NCBI GenBank assembly: GCA_041838435.1
Contig: JBGYPO010000155.1
Location: forward strand, 1-30,416
Direction of reading: 5' to 3'
DNA from: Aliicoccus sp041838435
GTDB taxonomy: Bacteria; Bacillota; Bacilli; Staphylococcales; Salinicoccaceae
Length of the DNA stretch: 30,416 bases
Below are positions 8,271-15,586 of the stretch, piece by piece. Below the pieces are notes generated by a model, which was not told where the DNA came from, did no database searches, and was given only the letters and a program-made list of their open reading frames with translations. A program made the position numbers and the translations under genes. The first letter of the stretch is position 1; each line of letters opens with the position of its first letter.

Positions 8271-9335
8271 CTATTCGTAAATTTTTACTGGTTCTTCTTT
8301 ATTATATACGCGGTATGCACCTTCTGCTAATGCCTGCATCTCTTCTTCACCAGGATACACTGTAATCCCGGCAATAAATGAAATGTAAGGTGTCACACGC
8401 TCAATTAAATATTTACTATATGCAAGTCCACCGGTGAAGATTATCTGATCAACATCACCTTGTAAGACGGCTGCTCTTGACGCCACTTCTTTTGCGAGCT
8501 GTACGGCTAACACTGTGTATATTTTCTCAGCATGTACGTCACCCGCAAGCGCTTTGTTTTCTAACTCAAGTGCATCATTCGTACCGGCCAACGAGACGAA
8601 TCCGCCTTCACGCGTAATGCGTTTATACGTTTCATCATATGTTAAATTATTGTCTAAGACATATTTAATGAGCCTGTCGTTTGGCAGTGAGCCACTGCGT
8701 GTTGGACTGAGTGGACCTTCACCGGCAAGCCCGTCGTTCACATCAATCACTTTTCCTTTTCTATGCGCCCCAACCGTAATACCGCCACCCATATGAGCAA
8801 CGATTACGTTTATATTTTCGTACTGGGCTTCAATAGATTCTGCATATTTTCTGGCCACTGCTTTTTGGTTCAATGCATGAAAAATTGACTTTCTCTCAAT
8901 GTCTTTTAAACCTGTCATTCTTACTTCATCCAGCAATTCATCTACGACTACAGGATCTGTTATCACTGCAGGCACACCCAGTTCTTCTTTGAAACGATTC
9001 GCGATAACACCACTTAAATTCGATGCATGGTTGCCATATCTATTTGTAGAAATATCATCAACCATGCGCGCATTGATTTCATACGTACCACCAGCAACCG
9101 GCTTTAAGACCCCGCCCCGTGCTGAAATGATATCTATGTCTTTTTTATCAAATTTATTTGTCTCTAGAAACTCGAGGATTGCATCATATCTATATTCCGT
9201 TTGGTCGATAAGTTCTTGTGACGTCACTTCTACCTGGTGTCTGAGTGTGCTTTCAAATAAGCTCTCTTTATCTTTAAAGATTGCAACTTTTGTTGACGTT
9301 GAACCTAAATTCAAGACTAGAATATGAATGGCCAA
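8271..9335 (-). CDS. buk: Butyrate / branched-chain fatty acid kinase
   Basis: ASKHA-fold acyl kinase that interconverts (branched) acyl phosphate and acid with ATP/ADP; with Ptb it links branched acyl-CoA to free acid and substrate-level ATP. 354 aa, as in the family. Motifs: N-terminal phosphate loop LNLGSTSTK (9-17), the acetokinase-family stretch VAHMGGGITVGAHRKGKVIDVNDG, and the adenosine motif IIFTGGLAYS. The start is TTG, 7 nt after a perfect AGGAGG; that site is also the last codons (Arg-Arg) of bcd, whose stop lies 1 nt before this start codon. This is the second consecutive TTG start in the operon. Confidence 0.95.
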   Translation of the reverse strand: MAIHILVLNLGSTSTKVAIFKDKESLFESTLRHQVEVTSQELIDQTEYRYDAILEFLETNKFDKKDIDIISARGGVLKPVAGGTYEINARMVDDISTNRYGNHASNLSGVIANRFKEELGVPAVITDPVVVDELLDEVRMTGLKDIERKSIFHALNQKAVARKYAESIEAQYENINVIVAHMGGGITVGAHRKGKVIDVNDGLAGEGPLSPTRSGSLPNDRLIKYVLDNNLTYDETYKRITREGGFVSLAGTNDALELENKALAGDVHAEKIYTVLAVQLAKEVASRAAVLQGDVDQIIFTGGLAYSKYLIERVTPYISFIAGITVYPGEEEMQALAEGAYRVYNKEEPVKIYE

Positions 9336-9336
9336 G

Positions 9337-10434
9337 TTACTTCCTCCTAGATAATGTGTGTACAGGATTTACTGAGAATTTTGATTTCACATTTTTAATT
9401 GCAGCAATACGCTCCTCAGCAAGTGTATTTGCAGCAAGTGCTGTTGAAATGTTGTCGCGCTTCGCGATGTCGAAGATTTTACCCATTTGCTCGTAAATTC
9501 CTTCAACTTTTTGGATCGCGCGCTCCTCATTGTATCCTTCTAACTCGTCTGATACGTTGATTACCCCACCGCTGTTCACAACGAAGTCCGGTGCGTACAG
9601 AATGCCGCGCTCGTCTAACATTTGTGAATGCTTTGCAGTTGACGCGAGTTGGTTATTCGCTGCACCACATACTGCTTTAACTTTTAATCTTGGAATCGTC
9701 TCATCGTTTAATGTCGCACCCAGCGCACATGGTGCATAAATGTCTGCTTCAACGTCATAGATTTCATCAACGCCAACCGCTGTTGCGCCAAAATTATCAA
9801 CTGCACGCTGTACAGATTCTTCATTAATATCAGTCACGATTAACTTCGCGCCTTCTTTATGCAGGTATTCACATACTGTATAAGCAACTGTACCTACACC
9901 CTGCACTGCAACTGTTTTACCTTCAAGTGAGTCTGTACCAAAGATTTCTTGTGCAATGCGTTTCATTGCTGTGTATACACCAAGTGCTGTTTTTGGTGAC
10001 GGGTTTCCACTTGAACCGTAAGATTCACTAATACCTGTCACAAACTCAGTTTCAAGGTGAATGTAGTCCATGTCCTGAACTGTTGTGTTCACATCTTGAG
10101 CTGTAATATAACGACCGTTTAAACTATTCACAAAACGTCCGAAGCTTCTAAATAACTGTTCTGATTTAATTTCTTTCGGGTCACCAATAATAACGGCTTT
10201 ACCCCCACCAATGTTTAAACCGGCTGCAGCGTTTTTGTAAGTCATCCCACGCGCGAGTCTTAATACATCTACGATTGCTTCTTCTTCAGTTGCATAATTC
10301 CAAAAACGCGTACCACCAAGTGCGGGTCCAAGCGTTGTATCATGGATACAAATAATTGCTTTTAATCCTGAGTCTTTATCTTGGCAGAATACCAATTGTT
10401 CATAATCGTGATTTTCCATTTGTTCAAATATCAT
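9337..10434 (-). CDS. bcd: Leucine dehydrogenase
   Basis: NAD-dependent oxidative deaminase for Leu, Val and Ile, giving the 2-oxoacids consumed by the Bkd complex. 365 aa, normal length. Substrate-domain motifs: GPALGGTRFW (36-45) and GGGKAV with the catalytic lysine at 79; Rossmann motif GVGTVA near 178. Start ATG with GGAGA about 8 nt upstream. Second gene of the operon, 23 nt after ptb. Phenylalanine or valine dehydrogenase share the fold; the operon (same as B. subtilis ptb-bcd-buk) favours leucine/branched-chain specificity. Confidence 0.94.
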   Translation of the reverse strand: MIFEQMENHDYEQLVFCQDKDSGLKAIICIHDTTLGPALGGTRFWNYATEEEAIVDVLRLARGMTYKNAAAGLNIGGGKAVIIGDPKEIKSEQLFRSFGRFVNSLNGRYITAQDVNTTVQDMDYIHLETEFVTGISESYGSSGNPSPKTALGVYTAMKRIAQEIFGTDSLEGKTVAVQGVGTVAYTVCEYLHKEGAKLIVTDINEESVQRAVDNFGATAVGVDEIYDVEADIYAPCALGATLNDETIPRLKVKAVCGAANNQLASTAKHSQMLDERGILYAPDFVVNSGGVINVSDELEGYNEERAIQKVEGIYEQMGKIFDIAKRDNISTALAANTLAEERIAAIKNVKSKFSVNPVHTLSRRK

Positions 10435-10457
10435 AATTCTTCTCCTTTATAATTCAT

Positions 10458-11351
10458 TTATTTTATATTGTTCATTGCGAGTTTAATTGATAAATACTTT
10501 ACTTCACTGTCATCGGCACGAGACGTCAATACGATTGGTACTTTGGCACCAACAATAATCGCAGCAACATGTGCGCCTGCAGAGTACACAAGTGACTTGT
10601 AGAGCATATTTCCAGCATCCAGTGCCGGCGCGATTAATATATCAGCATTGCCTGCAACCGGGCTGTCGAGACCTTTTACCCGGCTTGCTGCTTTTGAAAT
10701 AGCGAGGTCATACTGCAAAGGTCCATCGATGATAAAGTCCGCCGCGTCTTTAAACCGCGTTTTTAATTCATCTGCATCTACAGTCGATTGAATTTTAGGA
10801 TTCACTTTTTCTACAGCTGATAACAGTGCAACTTTTGGAGTCGTTATTCCGATGTTGTGCGCGACTTCAACGGCGTTGTTAATAATTTCAGCTTTTTGTT
10901 CAACATTTGGACTTATGTTCATCGCACAATCGGTAATGAGTACTGCTTTGTCATAGTTTGGTAAATCAAAGAGTGCAACATGACTGAGAACCTTCTTCTC
11001 AATTAAGCTGTGTTCTTTATTTAACACTTCTTTTAGAATGACCGCAGTCGCGACCATACCTTTCATCAACATGTGCGCTTCACCAGATGCAACGAGCGAT
11101 ACCGCGATTGCAGCTGCATCAGTATCAGAGTCCGCATGGTGAATAATCATCCGTTCATTATTCAGTAACTCTGGGTCTATGTTTTGTAATAAGGATTCTA
11201 AAGATTGCTTATCATCAACGAGATGGAATATCATTTCGCTTTCTTTGTATAACCTATAAATAGGCGTGAGTACATCCATGTCTGCTGCCTTGCAAACAGA
11301 AAGCGCTATCATATCTGTTGATGGCACACTTATTAATTCATTAAATTTCAT
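10458..11351 (-). CDS. ptb: Phosphate butyryltransferase / branched-chain acyl transferase
   Basis: Exchanges CoA for phosphate on butyryl- or branched acyl-CoA, giving the acyl phosphate used by Buk. 297 aa with the ATG chosen here. Family marks: MLMKGMVATAVILK near 95, SHVALFDLP, ITDCAMNISP, and the C-terminal DILIAPALDAGNMLYKSL and GAKVPIVLTSRAD. The ATG (11349-11351) is 7 nt after GGAGG; an in-frame GTG one codon upstream is only 4 nt from it and is less likely. First gene of the seven-gene operon; a TATAAT box and a CodY-like site lie just upstream. Confidence 0.94.
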   Translation of the reverse strand: MKFNELISVPSTDMIALSVCKAADMDVLTPIYRLYKESEMIFHLVDDKQSLESLLQNIDPELLNNERMIIHHADSDTDAAAIAVSLVASGEAHMLMKGMVATAVILKEVLNKEHSLIEKKVLSHVALFDLPNYDKAVLITDCAMNISPNVEQKAEIINNAVEVAHNIGITTPKVALLSAVEKVNPKIQSTVDADELKTRFKDAADFIIDGPLQYDLAISKAASRVKGLDSPVAGNADILIAPALDAGNMLYKSLVYSAGAHVAAIIVGAKVPIVLTSRADDSEVKYLSIKLAMNNIK

Positions 11352-11371
11352 CACATAACCTCCTTACTGAC

Positions 11372-11377
11372 ATTATA
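11372..11377 (-). promoter_or_regulatory. -10 element upstream of ptb
   Basis: TATAAT on the minus strand, 20 bp upstream of the ptb ATG. The -35 is poor (ATTTTA or TATTTT at 17-18 bp), so the promoter may depend on an activator or simply be weak. No sigma-54-type -24/-12 element is visible, unlike the B. subtilis bkd promoter. Confidence 0.5.
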
Positions 11378-11418
11378 CATAACTACAAAAATATTAAAAT
11401 AAATTCTATAAAACGTGG

Positions 11419-11433
11419 AATATTCTAACAATT
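11419..11433 (-). promoter_or_regulatory. Possible CodY box upstream of ptb/bkd
   Basis: AATTGTTAGAATATT matches the CodY consensus AATTTTCWGAAAATT at 12 of 15 positions. It lies about 42 bp upstream of the ptb -10. CodY represses bkd and other branched-chain amino acid genes in Bacillus, so the location makes sense; in AT-rich DNA a 12/15 match can be chance. Confidence 0.4.
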
Positions 11434-11451
11434 CTTACGATTGCTATTTCG

Positions 11452-11480
11452 TTTACGTTGTGTGACATTCTCAGTATAAT
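11452..11480 (+). promoter_or_regulatory. Sigma-A promoter of yqzF
   Basis: TTTACG (11452-11457), 17-bp spacer, TATAAT (11475-11480), 17 bp before the yqzF ATG. It is divergent from ptb; the CodY-like site lies between the two promoters. Confidence 0.72.
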
Positions 11481-11497
11481 AACAGTGAGGTGTTCTT

Positions 11498-11749
11498 ATG
11501 AGAAAATTATTTGCATTAACCATGCTTGTCATTCCGGTCTTGATTGCAGGTGTTGGTATTAAGCTGATGCGCGACAGCATGTTCGGAATTATCAACGCTC
11601 CATTTAATGCCGTCTTCTTACAATTTCTTATCGGTTTTGTAATCTTTGGTTTAGGCACCTGGTTCATCGCTGGCTACATAATTAATCGGGAACGAAAACA
11701 CAAGCGGTTAAAGGAATCTATACGGAAAAGATCCACGGATTCAAAATAG
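11498..11749 (+). CDS. yqzF: DUF2627 small membrane protein (YqzF)
   Basis: 83 aa, function unknown. Two membrane helices (about 3-22 and 41-62) frame a conserved cytosolic or short loop LMRDSMFGIINAPF, the hallmark of DUF2627; the C-terminus is strongly basic (RERKHKRLKESIRKRS). In Bacillus yqzF also stands just upstream of the bkd genes, so the linkage is old even though the gene here is divergent. ATG preceded by GAGGTG at 5 nt; own promoter and own terminator. A role in branched-chain metabolism is only suggested by position. Confidence 0.85.
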   Translation: MRKLFALTMLVIPVLIAGVGIKLMRDSMFGIINAPFNAVFLQFLIGFVIFGLGTWFIAGYIINRERKHKRLKESIRKRSTDSK

Positions 11750-11756
11750 GCATAAG

Positions 11757-11794
11757 AAAGCACTCGACGAATTGATGTTCGCCGAGTGCTTTTT
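11757..11794. terminator. Terminator after yqzF
   Basis: Stem AGCACTCG(A)CGAA / TTCG(C)CGAGTGCT (11759-11790) with loop TTGATG and a following T5. Strong in the plus direction. On the minus strand the tail is TTTCTTAT, so it could also stop recN transcripts that have crossed the repeat array. Confidence 0.9.
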
Positions 11795-11841
11795 ATTATT
11801 TTGAGTTTTTTTGTCATTGCTGGTGTGATATATCCAGTTTC

Positions 11842-12570
11842 GCGTTCCCCACACGGATTTTGGAGTCTCTCGGGAACGCCGACTACCTTCCCGCGTTCCC
11901 CACACGGATTTCGCAGGCTCTGGGGAACGCCAACTACCTTACCGCGTTCCCCACACGGATTTCGCAGGCTCTCGGGAACGCCGATTACCGTTTCGCGTTC
12001 CCCATACGGATTTCGCAGGCTCTCGGGAACGCCGATTACCTTCCCGCGTTCCCCACACAGATTTTGGAGTCTCTCGGGAACGCCGACTACCTTTTCGCGT
12101 TCCCCATACCGATTTCGCAGGCTCTGGGGAACGCCGATTACCGTACCGCGTTCCCCACACCGATTTCGCAGGCTCTGGGGAACGCCGATTACCGTACCGC
12201 GTTCCCCACACGGATTTTGGAGTCTCTCGGGCACGCCGAGTTCCATCCCGCGTTCCCCATACGGATTTCGCAGGCTCTGGGGAACGCCGATTACCGTCCC
12301 GCGTTCCCCACACGGATTTTGGAGTCTCTGGGGAACGCCGAGTTCCGTCCCGCGTTCCCCACACGGATTTCGCAGGCTCTCGGGAACGCCAACTACCGTT
12401 CCGCGTTCCCCATACGGATTTCGCAGGCTCTGGGGAACGCCGATTACCTTCCCGCGTTCCCCACACGGATTTCGCAGGCTCTGGGGAACGCCAACTACCT
12501 TACCGCGTTCCCCACACGGATTTCGCAGGCTCTCGGGAACGCCGATTACCGTACCGCGTTCCCCGGACAA
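11842..12570 (+). repeat. 51-bp tandem hairpin array 2 (family A), 14 units plus a half unit
   Basis: Left arms GCGTTCCCC start at 11842 and recur every 51 bp without a single insertion or deletion up to 12556. Each unit is: arm (9), loop (20), arm (C/G)GGGAACGC (9), linker (13). Two loop types alternate irregularly: ACACGGATTTCGCAGGCTCT in ten units, and ACACGGATTTTGGAGTCTCT in units 1, 5, 8 and 10. The 15th copy keeps only the left arm and ends against the recN stop codon. The array fills the convergent gap between yqzF and recN. It has no non-repetitive spacers, so it is not a CRISPR. Long open frames across it on both strands follow from the period (17 codons) and are not genes. Confidence 0.97.
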
Positions 12571-14232
12571 CTAATCCTGACTCTCAATCAATGATTCTGC
12601 ATTGCGTAAAGCTTCATTCGTTATGTTGCCGCCACTCAATATTCGCGCTATCTCTTCAACATGTTCGCCATCATTCAGATATTTAGCTTTTGACACCGTA
12701 CGGTTGTCGACGATTTCTTTATCAACGTACAGATGGTGATCTGCACTCGCAACTGTCTGTGCCAGGTGTGAGATAACGATCGTCTGAATATCCTTGGATA
12801 TTGCCTGCATTTTGCGCGCCATCTTACTCGCCACGATTCCGCTCACGCCTGAGTCGATTTCGTCTAAAATAATCAGTGAGTGATTGTCGTATTTAGCAAA
12901 TATCGTTTGGAACGCGAGCATCACGCGTGAGAGTTCTCCACCGGATGCGACATCTGTCAATAGTTTCAGTGGTTCACCAACGTTTGGTGAGAAGTTAAAA
13001 TTGATTTGTGATATCCCTGTCCCACTGAACTTCCCTTTTTCTACTTCTATAGAGAAACGTGCGTGGGTAATATCGAGTGTCTGCAACTCCTCAATTATCC
13101 CCTTTTCGAGTTCAGCTTTGTTATCCAGGCGGAACTGATGCAGTATCTCTGCTTCTTCTTCAAGCGTTTCATATAATGTATTCTTTTGCTGCATGAGTGT
13201 TGTCATCGACTCTGATATATTCTCAAGTTCATATATTTGAGACGATAAAGTTTCACGATACTCAATTAATTCAGAGAATGTTTTATTGTGCTTGCGTTTT
13301 AATCGGTTGATGTTTTGTAAAATTTGTTGGATCTCATTCAGTCGTGCTTCGTCAAAATCCTGATTGGAGAGATGCTCTGATACTCTTAATTCCAATTCAT
13401 TGAGCGCATGATATGCGGCTTCGATATTGCGATATAAAGGTTCAAGTGTGGAATCATGCTGGATGAGTTCTGATAATTGTTCTTGAATGCCAAACACTGT
13501 GCTGCTTGGTGTGACATCTCTTGAAAATAGATGCTTGAGTGTTTTGTACTGGTTTGAAATTTTTTCGAAGTTGCTTAAGTAATTCAGCTCTTCTTCTAAT
13601 CGTGATTCCGTATCTGATTCAAGATTCAGCTGTTCTATTTCATCAAGATACTCTTTATAAATATTGATTTGCTCAAGTCGTGTATTGTTCTTAGTTTCTA
13701 GATCAACAAGCTTTTGATGCACGCGTCTGAATTCATGAAAGTTTCGCTGATAAGAATCATAAGTATCCAGCGATTCTATATTTATATATTGGTCTAAATA
13801 ATAGCGCTGTCTTTTGTTGTCTAACATATCCAGTTGACTGCCCTGTGAATGGATCATCATCACTTCACGCATAACGTCTCTTAATGCAGTCAAGGTCACA
13901 ACTTTTGAGTTGATCTTAATGATACTTTTCTTTGATTGCAAGACTTCTCGTCTTACAATGCACAGTTCATCTTTTGGAATATCGTGCACGTCAAAAAGTG
14001 CATTTAACTTTGCTGTGTCCGGCAAGTCAAATACACCTTCTATCACTGAGCGCTCCGTATCATGTCTGACATCTTCAGATGATGCGCGCTTCCCATATAA
14101 ATATTTAATCGTTTCTATTATCATTGATTTTCCTGCACCCGAATCACCTGATATGACGGTCAGTCCATCATTGAAATCAAGTTCGAGTTCTCTTATCACA
14201 GCAAAATTTTGAATTGATAGTTTTATTAACAC
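12571..14232 (-). CDS. recN: DNA repair protein RecN
   Basis: SMC-like ATPase that acts early at DNA double-strand breaks, holding ends for RecA-dependent repair. 553 aa, family length. Walker A is GDSGAGKS (29-36; most RecN have GETGAGKS); a long coiled-coil region spans about 150-380; the ABC signature is ASGGELSRVMLA and Walker B is LIILDEIDSGVSG, followed by the VISHLAQTVASAD switch segment. Start codon GTG with only a weak GGA about 12 nt upstream; argR ends 21 nt before, so coupling is likely. No LexA-type box was seen before it. The stop codon touches the repeat array, so the mRNA 3' end would be repeat sequence unless transcription ends in it. Confidence 0.95.
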   Translation of the reverse strand: MLIKLSIQNFAVIRELELDFNDGLTVISGDSGAGKSMIIETIKYLYGKRASSEDVRHDTERSVIEGVFDLPDTAKLNALFDVHDIPKDELCIVRREVLQSKKSIIKINSKVVTLTALRDVMREVMMIHSQGSQLDMLDNKRQRYYLDQYINIESLDTYDSYQRNFHEFRRVHQKLVDLETKNNTRLEQINIYKEYLDEIEQLNLESDTESRLEEELNYLSNFEKISNQYKTLKHLFSRDVTPSSTVFGIQEQLSELIQHDSTLEPLYRNIEAAYHALNELELRVSEHLSNQDFDEARLNEIQQILQNINRLKRKHNKTFSELIEYRETLSSQIYELENISESMTTLMQQKNTLYETLEEEAEILHQFRLDNKAELEKGIIEELQTLDITHARFSIEVEKGKFSGTGISQINFNFSPNVGEPLKLLTDVASGGELSRVMLAFQTIFAKYDNHSLIILDEIDSGVSGIVASKMARKMQAISKDIQTIVISHLAQTVASADHHLYVDKEIVDNRTVSKAKYLNDGEHVEEIARILSGGNITNEALRNAESLIESQD

Positions 14233-14253
14233 AACAACACATCCGTTAGTTAA

Positions 14254-14706
14254 TTAAATTAAGTTAAAAATTTTCTCTTTAATCTCTTGTTGAGCTGTTT
14301 CATCGTTACAAATAATCAAGCACGTATCATCACCACATATAGTACCCATAACTTCTTCCCACTCCAGCTGATCGATGATTGCACCGATAGATTGCGCGTT
14401 GCCTGGGAGGGTTTTTAGAACCAATAAGTTATTCGCAGTATCCAGCTTCACAAACGAATCCATTAAATAACGTCCTAATTTTTCTAAAGGATGGTATTTT
14501 CTGTCTTTCGGTAAACTATATACATATGTGCTGTTTGGCGTTGGCACTTTTATAAGTTGTAATTCTTTTATATCTCTTGAAATCGTCGCTTGTGTCACAT
14601 TGAAATTATATTCATTTAATTTATCGACGAGTTCTTCTTGTGTTTCAATTTTGTTATTACTGATGATTTCACGTATTTTTATCTGTCTTATGGACTTGTT
14701 GGACAT
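14254..14706 (-). CDS. argR: Arginine repressor / activator ArgR (AhrC)
   Basis: Hexameric arginine-responsive regulator: with arginine bound it represses arginine synthesis and activates catabolism genes. 150 aa, typical. N-terminal winged helix with the recognition helix TQATISRDIKEL (near 38-49); C-terminal oligomerisation/arginine domain with GNAQSIGAIID and the ligand motif GDDT near 125. ATG 8 nt after AGGAGG. It precedes recN, the same pair as ahrC-recN in Bacillus. An ARG-box-like sequence directly upstream suggests autoregulation. Confidence 0.95.
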   Translation of the reverse strand: MSNKSIRQIKIREIISNNKIETQEELVDKLNEYNFNVTQATISRDIKELQLIKVPTPNSTYVYSLPKDRKYHPLEKLGRYLMDSFVKLDTANNLLVLKTLPGNAQSIGAIIDQLEWEEVMGTICGDDTCLIICNDETAQQEIKEKIFNLI

Positions 14707-14722
14707 GGGGTCATCCTCCTAG

Positions 14723-14742
14723 TATTCGTATATTTATTCAAA
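14723..14742 (-). promoter_or_regulatory. Possible ARG box upstream of argR
   Basis: TTTGAATAAATATACGAATA on the minus strand resembles the ARG operator palindrome TGAAT-A/T-rich-ATTCA in its left half, with a degraded right half. It lies just upstream of the argR ribosome site, where autorepression would act. Confidence 0.4.
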
Positions 14743-14768
14743 TATAACACAATCATACGCCTTATGCA

Positions 14769-14800
14769 TAAAAAACCACTCACAAGGTTTCTTATGAGTG
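14769..14800 (-). terminator. Terminator after tlyA
   Basis: On the minus strand CACTCATAAG and CTTGTGAGTG form a 10-bp stem with one G-U pair, followed by GGTTTTTTA. The tlyA stop codon is inside the stem. It separates tlyA from argR-recN. Confidence 0.85.
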
Positions 14801-15586
14801 ATCTTTTACAGTGTCAGCAATGGTTTCACTATCAATTGTTGATATATATTCAGATGTATATTTAGCATTTAATAAATACTCCACATTGCCTTTATGCCCT
14901 TTTATTGGAGATTGTGCAATATCTAAGACTGAAAAACCAAGCGTATTAAAATGCTCGATTACACGTTCTAATACATTAATATGTGTATCTAACGACGTGA
15001 TGATTCCCCCATCTTCAACTTCTTCTTTGTAAGATTCAAACTGAGGTTTCACGAGCCCAATAACAGTCAGCTCATGTTGAAATAATTCGTGAATATGATT
15101 GATTATAGGAATAATTGATGTGAACGATACATCGATTGTTATCACACCAGGTATTTCTATAAAGTCAGCACGCTTTGTATCTTTAAAATTCGTTTGTTCC
15201 ATTACAGTGACATTCTCGTCAGTTCTCAGCCGGTAATCTAACTGATTCGTACCGACATCAACCGCATACACATGCTTTACACCGTGCTGCAGCGCACAAT
15301 CTGTAAAACCACCGGTCGAACTGCCCACATCAATCATCACTTGATCTTTTACTGTGAAGTCAAAGTGCTCTATGGCGTATGCAAGTTTATGTCCACCACG
15401 TGAGACAAATTGTTTCATATGTTTAAAACGAATATCAGCACGCGTAGGATCAATCATTTCTGAAGGCTTATACACTGGCGCGTTTTGATTTAATACTTGC
15501 CCCGCCATAATGTAACGACTGATTTTATCAACAGAGCCAACGTTAAAGTGCTCATATATATATTGATCGACTCTTACTTTTTTCAT
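14792..15586 (-). CDS. tlyA: TlyA-family rRNA 2'-O-methyltransferase (YqxC)
   Basis: 264 aa. N-terminal S4 RNA-binding domain (1-60, VDQYIYEHFNVGSVDKISRYI) and an FtsJ-like SAM methyltransferase domain with VMIDVGSSTGGFTDCAL as motif I near residue 90. TlyA in mycobacteria methylates ribose in 16S and 23S rRNA; activity of the Firmicutes branch is less certain. Its ATG overlaps the dxs stop as ATGA, and it has only a poor ribosome site of its own, so translation is probably coupled to dxs. The order dxs-tlyA(yqxC)-ahrC-recN is that of Bacillus. Older hemolysin labels for this family are misleading. Confidence 0.9.
   Translation of the reverse strand: MKKVRVDQYIYEHFNVGSVDKISRYIMAGQVLNQNAPVYKPSEMIDPTRADIRFKHMKQFVSRGGHKLAYAIEHFDFTVKDQVMIDVGSSTGGFTDCALQHGVKHVYAVDVGTNQLDYRLRTDENVTVMEQTNFKDTKRADFIEIPGVITIDVSFTSIIPIINHIHELFQHELTVIGLVKPQFESYKEEVEDGGIITSLDTHINVLERVIEHFNTLGFSVLDIAQSPIKGHKGNVEYLLNAKYTSEYISTIDSETIADTVKDHS

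Noticed and set aside
11842..12570. CRISPR array
   Set aside because: There are no unique spacers: the whole 51-bp unit repeats, variation is scattered, and no cas genes are nearby.
11674..12594. Long open reading frames (175-298 aa) on both strands across the 12-kb repeat field
   Set aside because: The 51-bp period is 17 codons, so any stop-free unit gives an endless frame in several phases. The peptides are pure repeats, lack ribosome sites, and overlap one another.
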